From NCBI GenBank assembly GCA_900541055.1, contig UQHZ01000005.1, forward strand, positions 74,765 to 138,764: a stretch of 64,000 bases of DNA. The letters run 5' to 3'. Under the pieces are notes generated by a model. The model did no database searches. It was not told the origin of the DNA and saw only the letters and a program-made list of their open reading frames with translations. Of the stretch, positions 26,104 to 34,549 are shown piece by piece (the stretch's first letter is position 1; each line of letters opens with the position of its first letter). This stretch comes from an uncultured Collinsella sp. GTDB lineage: Bacteria > Actinomycetota > Coriobacteriia > Coriobacteriales > Coriobacteriaceae. A program made the position numbers and the translations under genes.

Positions 26104-27231
26104 TCAATACGCTGCTTGACCCTTTAATGTTCCCGGTCCTTGCCGTCTTCTCCCCAGAAGGTGCTCGAAGATGATGCGCAGGTCCTCGTCATCGAGGTAG
26201 CCGCCCTCAAGGCAGCCGCGGTCGATGGCGTCGAGCATCGTCTGCTCCTTCTCCTTCGAGCGGTCGTAGATCACGGCGTCGAGGGATAGCTCCCTGCCGT
26301 CGCGCGTGAACATCTCGTGCATGAATTCGGCACTGTTCGCTTGACTCCAATCGCGTACCGCGTGCTCGAGCGGGCCGCTTCCCCTCGATATGGCGACATC
26401 CCAATGCTCGCAGTTAAGCAGAAGAAGTCGGTTCATGAACTCGACGCCCGAAAAACCGAGTCTCGCAAACGGCGGAAATAGAGGGTCATCCGAAAAGACC
26501 GCAGCATACTCACTGCTCAACGGCATATACGCGAGATGAAAATCGTACGAGTCGTCCTCGGGCCCGATGATGAACATAGGCATCGACGTCGTAACGAACC
26601 CTGAGCCGACGGGTGCCCTAAGGATGGAGAAGCTCTTCTCAAAAAAAGCCTTTCGAATACGGTTAACTGGCACAATATCATCGTTGGAGAAGAGCATGGT
26701 TGCGGCGGCGGCAAGCTCGACCACCGCTTGGGAATCCCCGCGCCAATCCGACCAATCGAGCAAGCCGAGCTCATAGGGTGTCAGATGAACGTTTCTGAGC
26801 AGCTCTTCGGCAGTCTCGCGTGACCATTTCTTGTCGACGCGCATACTGATAGGGTGCCGGACGATGATATTTGCTGCCAGCTCGCAAACGGCGGCTTTCC
26901 CATCAGAATACCCTTCGTCTTCGCACTGGTCTTCTTTCTGGCGTTCCAAAAAGCGATTGTAAAACGGCGCAATACGGCTCTCGAACTCAGATAGCTTAAC
27001 CTCGATGAGATTCTGCGCATAGAATCTGTCTGTCGCATCGCCTGTTGCATCGGCATGCTTGACTTCATAAAGATCGCGCATGCTGCAAAGGTTCTCGCAA
27101 TTCGTGCGGAAGAAGGAGCCCTTCTGTCTGCTGTAGGCATGGAGCTGCCCGGAGGAATCCGCGAAATGGCGCAGGTAGAACCGCGGCACCCAGTGCTGCT
27201 TTCGCGTCATCTTTCCGGGCAGCTTCGACAT
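26104..27231 (-). CDS. DUF4238 protein
   Basis: The 375-residue protein carries the DUF4238 opening (MTRKQHWVPRFYLRHFAD, from residue 8; that second Met is also a possible start) and the SFFRTNCENLCSMRDLYE segment. DUF4238 has no settled biochemical function but is often found in defence islands. Its start is 1 base after the res stop codon, so it is translationally coupled to the type III restriction subunit. The neighbourhood suggests an accessory or independent abortive function; no catalytic residues are assignable by eye. Confidence 0.8.
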   Translation of the reverse strand: MSKLPGKMTRKQHWVPRFYLRHFADSSGQLHAYSRQKGSFFRTNCENLCSMRDLYEVKHADATGDATDRFYAQNLIEVKLSEFESRIAPFYNRFLERQKEDQCEDEGYSDGKAAVCELAANIIVRHPISMRVDKKWSRETAEELLRNVHLTPYELGLLDWSDWRGDSQAVVELAAAATMLFSNDDIVPVNRIRKAFFEKSFSILRAPVGSGFVTTSMPMFIIGPEDDSYDFHLAYMPLSSEYAAVFSDDPLFPPFARLGFSGVEFMNRLLLLNCEHWDVAISRGSGPLEHAVRDWSQANSAEFMHEMFTRDGRELSLDAVIYDRSKEKEQTMLDAIDRGCLEGGYLDDEDLRIIFEHLLGRRRQGPGTLKGQAAY

Positions 27232-27232
27232 C

Positions 27233-30200
27233 CTAAGCCTTCACCGCCTCGTATTGGTAGGTCGTGCGCACGTTGTAGTGGAAGTCGTTTCCGAGGTCCA
27301 GCGCCTCGAAGTGCTTCTTGGCGCAGCCGATCTTGATCTTCTCCGCGTCGCGCAGGGCGGGCTCGCCGTTCTTGCCGCCCTTGGTCTCGGTCACGAAGTA
27401 CACGCGGCGCTCGCCGTCGGCCTCCTCGACGTACGCCCAGTCGGGGTTGTAACTGCCGAGCGGCGTGTCGATCTTGAACGCCGAGGGCAGTTTCGCGAAC
27501 ACGAGAACCTCCTCCTGCTTGTCGAGAGCCTCGGCAAAGGAGCGCTCGACCCCCGCCGAGTCGTAGACCACGTAGTTGTACAGGCTCTTGCTCGTCATGT
27601 CCGGCTTCCACGCGTTCTGCCCAAGGTAGGCTGTGTAGTCGTCGAGCTCGAGGTCGCGCATGGTGTACCACTCGTCCTCGGGAAGGCGCACGTACTTGAT
27701 GCCCTGGGCGATGAGGTCGTTCTTCACGCGGTTGATCTTGTCGCCGACCTGCGCGAGGAAGGTCGCGGGGTCGATCTCGAACTCGTCGAGGCGGCTGCAG
27801 CCCTCGAGGATCGCCTTGATGGTGCCGCGGGTGAGCCCGACGGCGTCCTGCAGCTCTGCGATCGGGTCGGGAAGGTCGTATTTCACCTTTCCCGAAACGG
27901 ACACCACGGAGGTGCCCGTGCCCTCGGCGCTCACGCCCGCGTCGTCGATGCCCAGCGAGGCGCGCTCGCTCGTCACCTGGGGCGGGCGCACGGCGAGCAT
28001 GCCGTCGACAGCTTCGATGGCATGCTCGATGAGCTTGCCGGAGTCGACCTCGACCTGGAAGCGCGTGCGCTGGCGGATGCGGTCCCACAGGGCCTGGAAC
28101 GCAGGGTCGAGCGTGACGTCCTTCTGCAGCTCGACCGAGACCTCCTTGGCCTTGTCACGGATCTGGACCCTCTGGGACTTGTGGATGATGATCGCCTCGA
28201 CCTGCTCCTTGGCAGGCTCGAGCTCGGCGGGGAGCTCGACCTTGCCCTCCTCGGCGGCCGCCTTCAGCTCGGGCGTCACCGCGCCCTTGCCGTCGACCAT
28301 GCCGGTCGCGACGAGGTGGTCGTAGACCTGCTTGGACTTCTCGTAGCCCAGGCGCTCCTCGACGCCATCATCGCCCTTGACCGTGACCTTCGTGAAGCTC
28401 TCCGGAGTGATGACGCCGAACTTGAAGTCCTCAGCCTCAAGCTCCTTCTGCAGGCCGTTGGCGAAGTCGTCGTAGCTCTCGTTCGCGATGACGGTGAGCA
28501 CGTTCGCCTCTGGGTCGTACAGGCGCTCGCCATCCTGGTTCACGCACAGGCGCAGACCGCGGCCGATCTTCTGGCGCTTGGTCAGGTTGTCCTTTGTCTC
28601 GACGAGCGTGCAGATCTGGAACACGTTGGGGTTGTCCCAGCCCTCCTTGAGCGCGGAGTGGCTGAAGACGAAAGAGACGTCCTTGTCCGCGTCCTTGCCG
28701 TCCGGGAAGGAGATGAGCGTCTCCTTCTTCTGCATGATGAGCTCGAAGGCCCCGGCGTCGTCGGCGGTGCCGGCGGCTCCCTTGGAGTCCTTGAACTTGC
28801 CCTTCTTGTCCTTGGCGAAGTATCCCTGGTGCACGGCGTGGGGGTCGCGCACCAGCGGGGCGCCGACGGCTTCGTAGCACTCGAGCCACGTGCCCTTGCC
28901 GATCCCCGCCGCCTTTGCGATGCGACGAGGCGCCTTCGAGTTCAGGGCACCTGCGTACTCCTCCTCAAACATCAGGGCGTACAGGCCGCCGTGGACTTCG
29001 GGCTCGTAGACGCGGTATCGGTCGACGCGGTCGATGAAGAAGAGCGAGAGCACCTTCACGCCGCGCGGCCACAGCTCGAACTGGCGGGCCAGGTGGTCCT
29101 CGATGGTGCGGCGGATCTGCGCGCGCTTGACGACCTCCTCGTTGACGTCGCCCAGCGCCTCGCCGAGCTCGAGCACCTCGCCGTTCTGGAACTCTATGAA
29201 CTCGTCGCCCACTGCGGCGCCGATGTTGTTGACCACCCAGCCGCTCTCGTAGTCGCTGTTCTCGCCGCTCTTCTGGTAGAGGTCGTTGCCGGTCTTCACC
29301 GTGACGGCCTTGCGCTTCTGCGTGCCGTCGGCCTGGCGCACGTCGATGGACACCTTGGCGGAGAACGGGTCGGACTTGACGGACTCGAGCCTCACGTACG
29401 CGCCGTTGAGGTTCGCCTCGGCCTTGATCGAGTCCACGCAGATGCCCTTCACCAGGTGGCGCTCGAAGGCGTCGACCGGCGTGAGGCGGTAGATCATGTT
29501 GTAGGCCTGCTTGTGCGTGGCCGAGTAGCGCAGCACGAACAGCGGGTTCAGGCTCTTGATGGCGGCCTTGGCCTGCTTGGTGTTGTCGACGCTCTGGGGC
29601 TCGTCGATGATGACGACGGGCTTGCAGGCGCTCACGAGCTCGCGAGGGCTGAAGCCGCCGACGAGCTTCTCGCTGGGACGGTGGAAGAGGTTGCCCTCCT
29701 TCGCGGTGCCATCCTTCTCGAGGCCCTTGTTGAACGCGTCGATGTTGATGACCATGACCTGGATGGAGCTCGACGTGGCGAAGTTACCCACCGGCCCCAT
29801 GTCCTTCGAGTCGTACACGAAGTAGTCGAGCGGCGTGCGGTCGTAGAGCGTCTCGAAGTGCCTGCGGGTGGTCTGGAGGCTCTTGAGGACGCCCTCGCGG
29901 ATGGCCACGCTCGGCACGACGATAACGAACTTGGTGATGCCGTAGCGGCGGTTTAGCTCGTAGATGGAGCGGATGTAGACGTAGGTCTTGCCGGTGCCGG
30001 TCTCCATCTCGACGGTGAAGTCTCGCAGGCGCCCATCGGTGAGGACGTCGGTTGCCGGGAGGCAGCCCTCCTCCTGCACGGCGTGCAGGTTGTCGAGGAG
30101 CTGGCCCGGCGCCACGCGAAGCTCGTTGCCGTGGCCGACCATGAGCTCGCCGATTGCCGTCTGGCCTTTGCGGCCGGAATCGGCGGAGAATACGCTGCCA

Positions 30201-30295
30201 ATAAATTGTTGTCCGCGGAACAGGTCGCAGGTTGCTTCGATGGCCTCCAGCTGGTGCTGCTGGTCGGATGAGAACTTGAACTCGAGCGCCGCCAT
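27233..30295 (-). CDS. res: Type III restriction enzyme Res subunit
   Basis: This 1020-residue protein has a DEAD/DEAH superfamily 2 helicase N-terminal part (FTVEMETGTGKTYVYIRS Walker A at about residue 98, VIIDEPQS motif II at about 230, SATHK motif III, QKIGRGLRLCV motif VI). At the C-terminus it has a PD-(D/E)XK-like nuclease (YNPDWAYVEEAD...VYFVTETKGG, about 948-975). Res cuts DNA only in complex with the Mod subunit, which gives sequence recognition. Its own gene looks intact, but the adjacent mod is truncated by the tet(W) insertion, so the enzyme is probably idle unless a Mod is supplied from elsewhere. Confidence 0.92.
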   Translation of the reverse strand: MAALEFKFSSDQQHQLEAIEATCDLFRGQQFIGSVFSADSGRKGQTAIGELMVGHGNELRVAPGQLLDNLHAVQEEGCLPATDVLTDGRLRDFTVEMETGTGKTYVYIRSIYELNRRYGITKFVIVVPSVAIREGVLKSLQTTRRHFETLYDRTPLDYFVYDSKDMGPVGNFATSSSIQVMVINIDAFNKGLEKDGTAKEGNLFHRPSEKLVGGFSPRELVSACKPVVIIDEPQSVDNTKQAKAAIKSLNPLFVLRYSATHKQAYNMIYRLTPVDAFERHLVKGICVDSIKAEANLNGAYVRLESVKSDPFSAKVSIDVRQADGTQKRKAVTVKTGNDLYQKSGENSDYESGWVVNNIGAAVGDEFIEFQNGEVLELGEALGDVNEEVVKRAQIRRTIEDHLARQFELWPRGVKVLSLFFIDRVDRYRVYEPEVHGGLYALMFEEEYAGALNSKAPRRIAKAAGIGKGTWLECYEAVGAPLVRDPHAVHQGYFAKDKKGKFKDSKGAAGTADDAGAFELIMQKKETLISFPDGKDADKDVSFVFSHSALKEGWDNPNVFQICTLVETKDNLTKRQKIGRGLRLCVNQDGERLYDPEANVLTVIANESYDDFANGLQKELEAEDFKFGVITPESFTKVTVKGDDGVEERLGYEKSKQVYDHLVATGMVDGKGAVTPELKAAAEEGKVELPAELEPAKEQVEAIIIHKSQRVQIRDKAKEVSVELQKDVTLDPAFQALWDRIRQRTRFQVEVDSGKLIEHAIEAVDGMLAVRPPQVTSERASLGIDDAGVSAEGTGTSVVSVSGKVKYDLPDPIAELQDAVGLTRGTIKAILEGCSRLDEFEIDPATFLAQVGDKINRVKNDLIAQGIKYVRLPEDEWYTMRDLELDDYTAYLGQNAWKPDMTSKSLYNYVVYDSAGVERSFAEALDKQEEVLVFAKLPSAFKIDTPLGSYNPDWAYVEEADGERRVYFVTETKGGKNGEPALRDAEKIKIGCAKKHFEALDLGNDFHYNVRTTYQYEAVKA

Positions 30296-30296
30296 G

Positions 30297-31214
30297 CTAG
30301 ACCGTCCTCAATTCGATCTCACAGCCCATGCGCTCGCCGGCGTGCTTGAAGATCTGCACGGCGTTGAGCTTGAGGGTGTCGTCGAGGACGGAATCGAGGA
30401 TGAGAACGCGCCTGGGCTCCATGTCGGCGATGGCCTCGAGCGCCTCAATGGTGAGGCCTCGGGACATGCAGCAGACGAGCTCGTCGCAAGCGACGGACCA
30501 GATGGGATAGCCCGCGGCTTCAGACTTCTCGACGGGCAGCGTGAGCTCGAGGCCCCATTTGAGCATCATCTCGAAGACGATATCCATATCGGAGCGATCG
30601 GGCTTGACCACGTCGAAGAGGAGCTGACCGGGCTCGGGCTTCTCAATGCCGGACTCATCGAGCTCGAACACACGGAAGCCGATGTCGGGAAGCTGCTTGG
30701 GTCCCTCGCCAAGCTTGAGTTGACGGTTGGATTCCTCGAGCTCGGTTTTGATTTTGTCGCCTGCGCGGCGAATGCGTCCTTCGCCTATGTCGCAGAGAGT
30801 CTCATACCCGTCCTTGTAGGCGTCGCGTTTCGGGTCACAAGGCTCTGGAAGCTGGACAAGGATAAACTGATAGCGATCATCTTTTCCGAGCTCCTGCAGG
30901 AACATGGCATGGGCGGTCGATGCTGAGCCTGAGAAAAAATCAAGCACAATATCACCCGTGCTTAGATGCTCATGTACGGTAAGGAAGCAAGCAACCGAAA
31001 ACAATAGATAGACCGCCAGCACTACACTATTCCGAACCAAAGACCAAAAGATAAGCATTTTGAGAAAATCTAAACTTTTGGATTTTCCTACAATGCCGAC
31101 TACGGCGGAATCCCTCCCACTCCTTATATATTTCTTTCTGTATACATTGAATTTGTATTTAGTAAAATGCAGACAACACCACGGATCGGCTTTTGGCTGG
31201 ACAATTCCAACCAA
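30297..31214 (-). pseudogene. mod: Type III DNA methyltransferase (Mod), N-terminally truncated
   Basis: Only the C-terminal third of a Mod subunit survives. The SAM-binding motif I (IVLDFFSGSAST, starting at residue 89 of the open frame) and the conserved QLPEPCD region are present, but the DPPY catalytic motif and target-recognition domain, which come first in this class, are missing. The ~84 residues in front of motif I are AT-rich, hydrophobic and unlike Mod, although KSLDFLKMLI may be a Mod relic. The tet(W) segment begins just upstream. It is in the right order and spacing (1 bp) before res. No methylation activity is expected. Confidence 0.85.
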
Positions 31215-31304
31215 ACACCGCAGCAGACAGTAGAAACCATTCTGAACGTTAGGAAGCCGGTATGATTGTTACATATAAGGGGAAGAAAAATTTCTTTTAG
31301 ATAC

Positions 31305-31333
31305 TTGTTTTCCTAAAACTGATGTGATATAAT
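31305..31333 (+). promoter_or_regulatory. tet(W) promoter
   Basis: TTGTTT (31305-31310) and TATAAT (31328-31333), spaced 17 bp, form a good sigma-A type promoter about 300 bp before tet(W). Confidence 0.75.
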
Positions 31334-31362
31334 AATTCAAGTCCAGAAAAGGAGTAAAAAAT

Positions 31363-31386
31363 ATGCGGCAAGGTATTCTTAAATAA
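31363..31386 (+). CDS. tet(W) leader peptide (7 residues)
   Basis: ATG at 31363, preceded by AAGGAG, encodes MRQGILK and stops. It lies between the promoter and the attenuator hairpin. Ribosome-protection tet genes are commonly controlled by transcriptional attenuation coupled to translation of such a leader, so it probably senses ribosome stalling by tetracycline. Confidence 0.7.
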   Translation: MRQGILK

Positions 31387-31556
31387 AACTATAATCAAAT
31401 AGTGGGAACAAAGGATTATGATAGCTCCTTTTGTAGGGGCTTAGTTTTTTGTACCCAATTTAAGAATACTTTTGCCTTATCAATTTTGACATATCCCCAA
31501 AAACAGCACTCACAAACAGGTGTAGCTGTATATGTGTATGTCCGCAAATTATCATC

Positions 31557-31592
31557 CCCAGTGGTAAAAGTATTTTACTGCTGGGGATTTTT
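31557..31592 (+). terminator. Attenuator hairpin upstream of tet(W)
   Basis: The stem CCCCAG..GGTAAAA / TTTTAC..CTGGGG is followed by ATTTTT. It is located 35 bp before the tet(W) start and after the leader peptide. This is the expected site for premature termination when ribosomes are uninhibited. Confidence 0.75.
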
Positions 31593-31626
31593 ATGCCCTT
31601 CGGGGCAGTAAAGGGAGGACAATCAC

Positions 31627-33546
31627 ATGAAAATAATCAATATTGGAATTCTTGCCCATGTAGACGCTGGAAAGACGACCTTGACGGAGAGCCTGCTATA
31701 TGCCAGCGGAGCCATTTCAGAACCGGGGAGCGTCGAAAAAGGGACAACGAGGACGGACACCATGTTTTTGGAGCGGCAGCGTGGGATTACCATTCAAGCG
31801 GCAGTCACTTCCTTCCAGTGGCACAGATGTAAAGTCAACATTGTGGATACGCCCGGCCACATGGATTTTTTGGCGGAGGTGTACCGCTCTTTGGCTGTTT
31901 TAGATGGGGCCATCTTGGTGATCTCCGCTAAAGATGGCGTGCAGGCCCAGACCCGTATTCTGTTCCATGCCCTGCGGAAAATGAACATTCCCACCGTTAT
32001 CTTTATCAACAAGATCGACCAGGCTGGCGTTGATTTGCAGAGCGTGGTTCAGTCTGTTCGGGATAAGCTCTCCGCCGATATTATCATCAAGCAGACGGTG
32101 TCGCTGTCCCCGGAAATAGTCCTGGAGGAAAATACCGACATAGAAGCATGGGATGCGGTCATCGAAAATAACGATGAATTATTGGAAAAGTATATCGCAG
32201 GAGAACCAATCAGCCGGGAAAAACTTGCGCGGGAGGAACAGCAGCGGGTTCAAGACGCCTCCCTGTTCCCAGTCTATCATGGCAGCGCCAAAAATGGCCT
32301 TGGCATTCAACCGTTGATGGATGCGGTGACAGGGCTGTTCCAACCGATTGGGGAACAGGGGAGCGCCGCCCTATGCGGCAGCGTTTTCAAGGTGGAGTAT
32401 ACAGATTGCGGCCAGCGGCGTGTCTATCTACGGCTATACAGCGGAACGCTGCGCCTGCGGGATACGGTGGCCCTGGCCGGGAGAGAAAAGCTGAAAATCA
32501 CAGAGATGCGTATTCCATCCAAAGGGGAAATTGTTCGGACAGACACCGCTTATCCGGGTGAAATTGTTATCCTTCCCAGCGACAGCGTGAGGTTAAACGA
32601 TGTATTAGGGGACCCAACCCGGCTCCCTCGTAAAAGGTGGCGTGAGGACCCCCTCCCCATGCTGCGGACGTCGATTGCGCCGAAAACGGCAGCGCAAAGA
32701 GAACGGCTGCTGGACGCTCTTACGCAACTTGCGGATACTGACCCGCTTTTGCGCTGCGAGGTGGATTCCATCACCCATGAGATCATTCTTTCTTTTTTGG
32801 GCCGGGTGCAGTTGGAGGTTGTTTCCGCTTTGCTGTCGGAAAAATACAAGCTTGAAACAGTGGTAAAGGAACCCTCCGTCATTTATATGGAGCGGCCGCT
32901 CAAAGCAGCCAGCCACACCATCCATATCGAGGTGCCGCCCAACCCGTTTTGGGCATCCATAGGACTGTCTGTTACACCACTCTCGCTTGGCTCCGGTGTA
33001 CAATACGAGAGCCGGGTTTCGCTGGGATACTTGAACCAGAGTTTTCAAAACGCTGTCAGGGATGGTATCCGTTACGGGCTGGAGCAGGGCTTGTTCGGCT
33101 GGAACGTAACGGACTGTAAGATTTGCTTTGAATACGGGCTTTATTACAGTCCGGTCAGCACGCCGGCGGACTTCCGCTCATTGGCCCCGATTGTATTGGA
33201 ACAGGCATTGAAGGAATCGGGGACGCAGCTGCTGGAACCTTATCTCTCCTTCATCCTCTATGCGCCCCAGGAATACCTTTCCAGGGCTTATCATGATGCA
33301 CCGAAATACTGTGCCACCATCGAAACGGCCCAGGTAAAAAAGGATGAAGTTGTCTTTACTGGCGAGATTCCCGCCCGCTGTATACAGGCATACCGTACTG
33401 ATCTGGCCTTTTACACCAACGGGCGGAGCGTATGCCTTACAGAGCTGAAAGGATATCAGGCCGCTGTCGGTCAGCCGGTCATCCAGCCCCGCCGTCCAAA
33501 CAGCCGCCTGGACAAGGTGCGCCATATGTTTCAGAAGGTAATGTAA
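31627..33546 (+). CDS. tet(W): Tetracycline resistance ribosomal protection protein Tet(W)
   Basis: The 639-residue product is recognised as Tet(W) from its length and near-complete agreement with the remembered family sequence. It has an EF-G-like GTPase: P-loop AHVDAGKT (10-17), DTPGH (about 74), NKIDQ (about 128), and the C-terminal domains that displace tetracycline from the 30S decoding site. The ribosome site GGGAGG lies 9 nt before the ATG. The gene has lower GC than the surrounding ICE and is opposite in direction to the operon it interrupts. Tet(W) is widespread in gut anaerobes. Confidence 0.97.
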   Translation: MKIINIGILAHVDAGKTTLTESLLYASGAISEPGSVEKGTTRTDTMFLERQRGITIQAAVTSFQWHRCKVNIVDTPGHMDFLAEVYRSLAVLDGAILVISAKDGVQAQTRILFHALRKMNIPTVIFINKIDQAGVDLQSVVQSVRDKLSADIIIKQTVSLSPEIVLEENTDIEAWDAVIENNDELLEKYIAGEPISREKLAREEQQRVQDASLFPVYHGSAKNGLGIQPLMDAVTGLFQPIGEQGSAALCGSVFKVEYTDCGQRRVYLRLYSGTLRLRDTVALAGREKLKITEMRIPSKGEIVRTDTAYPGEIVILPSDSVRLNDVLGDPTRLPRKRWREDPLPMLRTSIAPKTAAQRERLLDALTQLADTDPLLRCEVDSITHEIILSFLGRVQLEVVSALLSEKYKLETVVKEPSVIYMERPLKAASHTIHIEVPPNPFWASIGLSVTPLSLGSGVQYESRVSLGYLNQSFQNAVRDGIRYGLEQGLFGWNVTDCKICFEYGLYYSPVSTPADFRSLAPIVLEQALKESGTQLLEPYLSFILYAPQEYLSRAYHDAPKYCATIETAQVKKDEVVFTGEIPARCIQAYRTDLAFYTNGRSVCLTELKGYQAAVGQPVIQPRRPNSRLDKVRHMFQKVM

Positions 33547-33596
33547 AGATACATAATCGTCAAGACGGCAACAATCAGAAGTTATGGAGGGTAACA

Positions 33597-33776
33597 ATGG
33601 AATATAGTAAGGAAGATTTAATGGAAGCAAAAAAGCAAATTTGGGGAGTGGGAGAGAACATGGGAACAGAGGAAAGTAAAAAAATCTGGGAGGAGAACGC
33701 ACAATTTTGGGATAATGCAATGGGTGACGAATCTAATGAATTTCACAGAGAGGTAGTGCGTCCCAAAGTAACAGAA
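33597..33776 (+). pseudogene. 5' fragment of a SAM-dependent methyltransferase
   Basis: ATG after TATGGAGG begins a frame (MEYSKEDLMEAKKQIWGVG...) that I recognise as the start of the class I methyltransferase usually found after tet(W). It runs to VRPKVTE and then, at about 33777, enters the reverse complement of the DUF4391 gene. The SAM-binding domain is lost, so it has no enzyme function. Its end marks the right junction of the insertion. Confidence 0.75.
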
Positions 33777-34549
33777 CGGCCATTGCAGATCTCCTTTATC
33801 TCATCGGCGACCGCCCTCAGGCGTCGCTCCTCTTCCTTCATTTCCATCCTCAGCTTCGCGGACTCGTTGAGCGTTATGTCCTTCGACCGCCGCTGCTCCT
33901 TCAGCCGCTTGACGGAGGCTCCCATCTCATCGTAGCGCGACGTGAGGGCGATCAGCTTTTCCCGGTCTCGAGCGGGGCATACGGGGTAGAACCCCAGGCC
34001 GCCAATCGCGCGGGACAGCGCTACGGTGCGCGACAGGTCGACCAGGTACTCCCAGAGGTCGCCCTGCGAGAGCCGCCCGAATGCCAGCGCGCCTAGGAAG
34101 TCCGCGTATTCTGAACGGCCAGGATCGAACGCGCCCGTCGACTCGATTCGGTCGACGACCGTCGCGCCCTGCTCGGCCTGGCTCCTCCGCGTGAGGGCGA
34201 CCGATATGCACGCGCAGCCGCCCGCCTCGACCAGGAGCACCGTCGGGTTCGGGAAGCACTTGTGCACGAGCTCCGCCACCTCGGCCACCGCCATGGTCCC
34301 GGCTGTCATCTCGCAACGGAGGAAGACGACGCTCTGCACGTTGCGCTCGTCGTCCTCGTACGGCGGGATGCGCGTCGTGGACTTCTGGATCGTGGCGAAG
34401 TGCTCGAGGCGCGCGACCTTGTCGAGCCTCTTCTGCTCGGTCTTGGTGAGCATGGCCTGCTTGACGAGCACCGTCTTGGGAATGCGGCGGCATCCCGCGA
34501 GCGCCGCTTCGGGCAGGCGCAGGATTCCGTTCCAGTCGATGCCGCTCAT
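33743..34549 (-). CDS. DUF4391 protein, 3' end replaced at tet(W) junction
   Basis: The start is the ATG of MSGIDWNGILRLPEAAL, overlapping the helicase stop (ATGA). The ~268-residue protein has the DUF4391 features (IPKTVLVKQAMLT, ARLEHFATIQKSTTRIPPYEDDERNVQSVVFLRC) and a basic coiled-coil C-terminus. DUF4391 genes occur between SNF2-type helicases and type III-like Mod/Res genes; their role is unknown. The last ~11 residues (RSVTLGRTTSL) are encoded by the tet(W) element in antisense, so the natural end has been lost, though most of the protein remains. Confidence 0.8.
   Translation of the reverse strand: MSGIDWNGILRLPEAALAGCRRIPKTVLVKQAMLTKTEQKRLDKVARLEHFATIQKSTTRIPPYEDDERNVQSVVFLRCEMTAGTMAVAEVAELVHKCFPNPTVLLVEAGGCACISVALTRRSQAEQGATVVDRIESTGAFDPGRSEYADFLGALAFGRLSQGDLWEYLVDLSRTVALSRAIGGLGFYPVCPARDREKLIALTSRYDEMGASVKRLKEQRRSKDITLNESAKLRMEMKEEERRLRAVADEIKEICNGRSVTLGRTTSL

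Larger units (their letters stand above)
31215..33776 (+). mobile_element. tet(W)-carrying insertion in the restriction operon
   Basis: A lower-GC block contains the tet(W) leader, tet(W) and the first 60 codons of a SAM-dependent methyltransferase that commonly follows tet(W). It lies between DUF4391 and mod fragments that should be adjacent and are both shortened. The right junction is sharp, near 33776, where the methyltransferase frame turns into DUF4391 sequence. The left junction is uncertain (about 30960-31300). No transposase or direct repeat is visible, so it probably arrived by recombination or as a decayed accessory element. Confidence 0.8.

Noticed and set aside
27254..29956. 900-codon open frame antisense to res
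   Set aside because: It is the mirror of a GC-rich gene with strong third-position bias. The product is Val/Leu/Ala-rich without motifs, while the opposite strand encodes a clear Res protein. The same holds for long antisense frames at 12752-14389, 57296-59755 and 59451-61835.
31402..31611. 69-codon frame in the tet(W) leader region
   Set aside because: It spans the attenuator hairpin and lacks a ribosome site; the short leader at 31363 fits the regulatory model better.
33776..33935. Continuation of the methyltransferase frame beyond the junction
   Set aside because: After about 33776 the frame is antisense DUF4391 sequence with no methyltransferase motifs.
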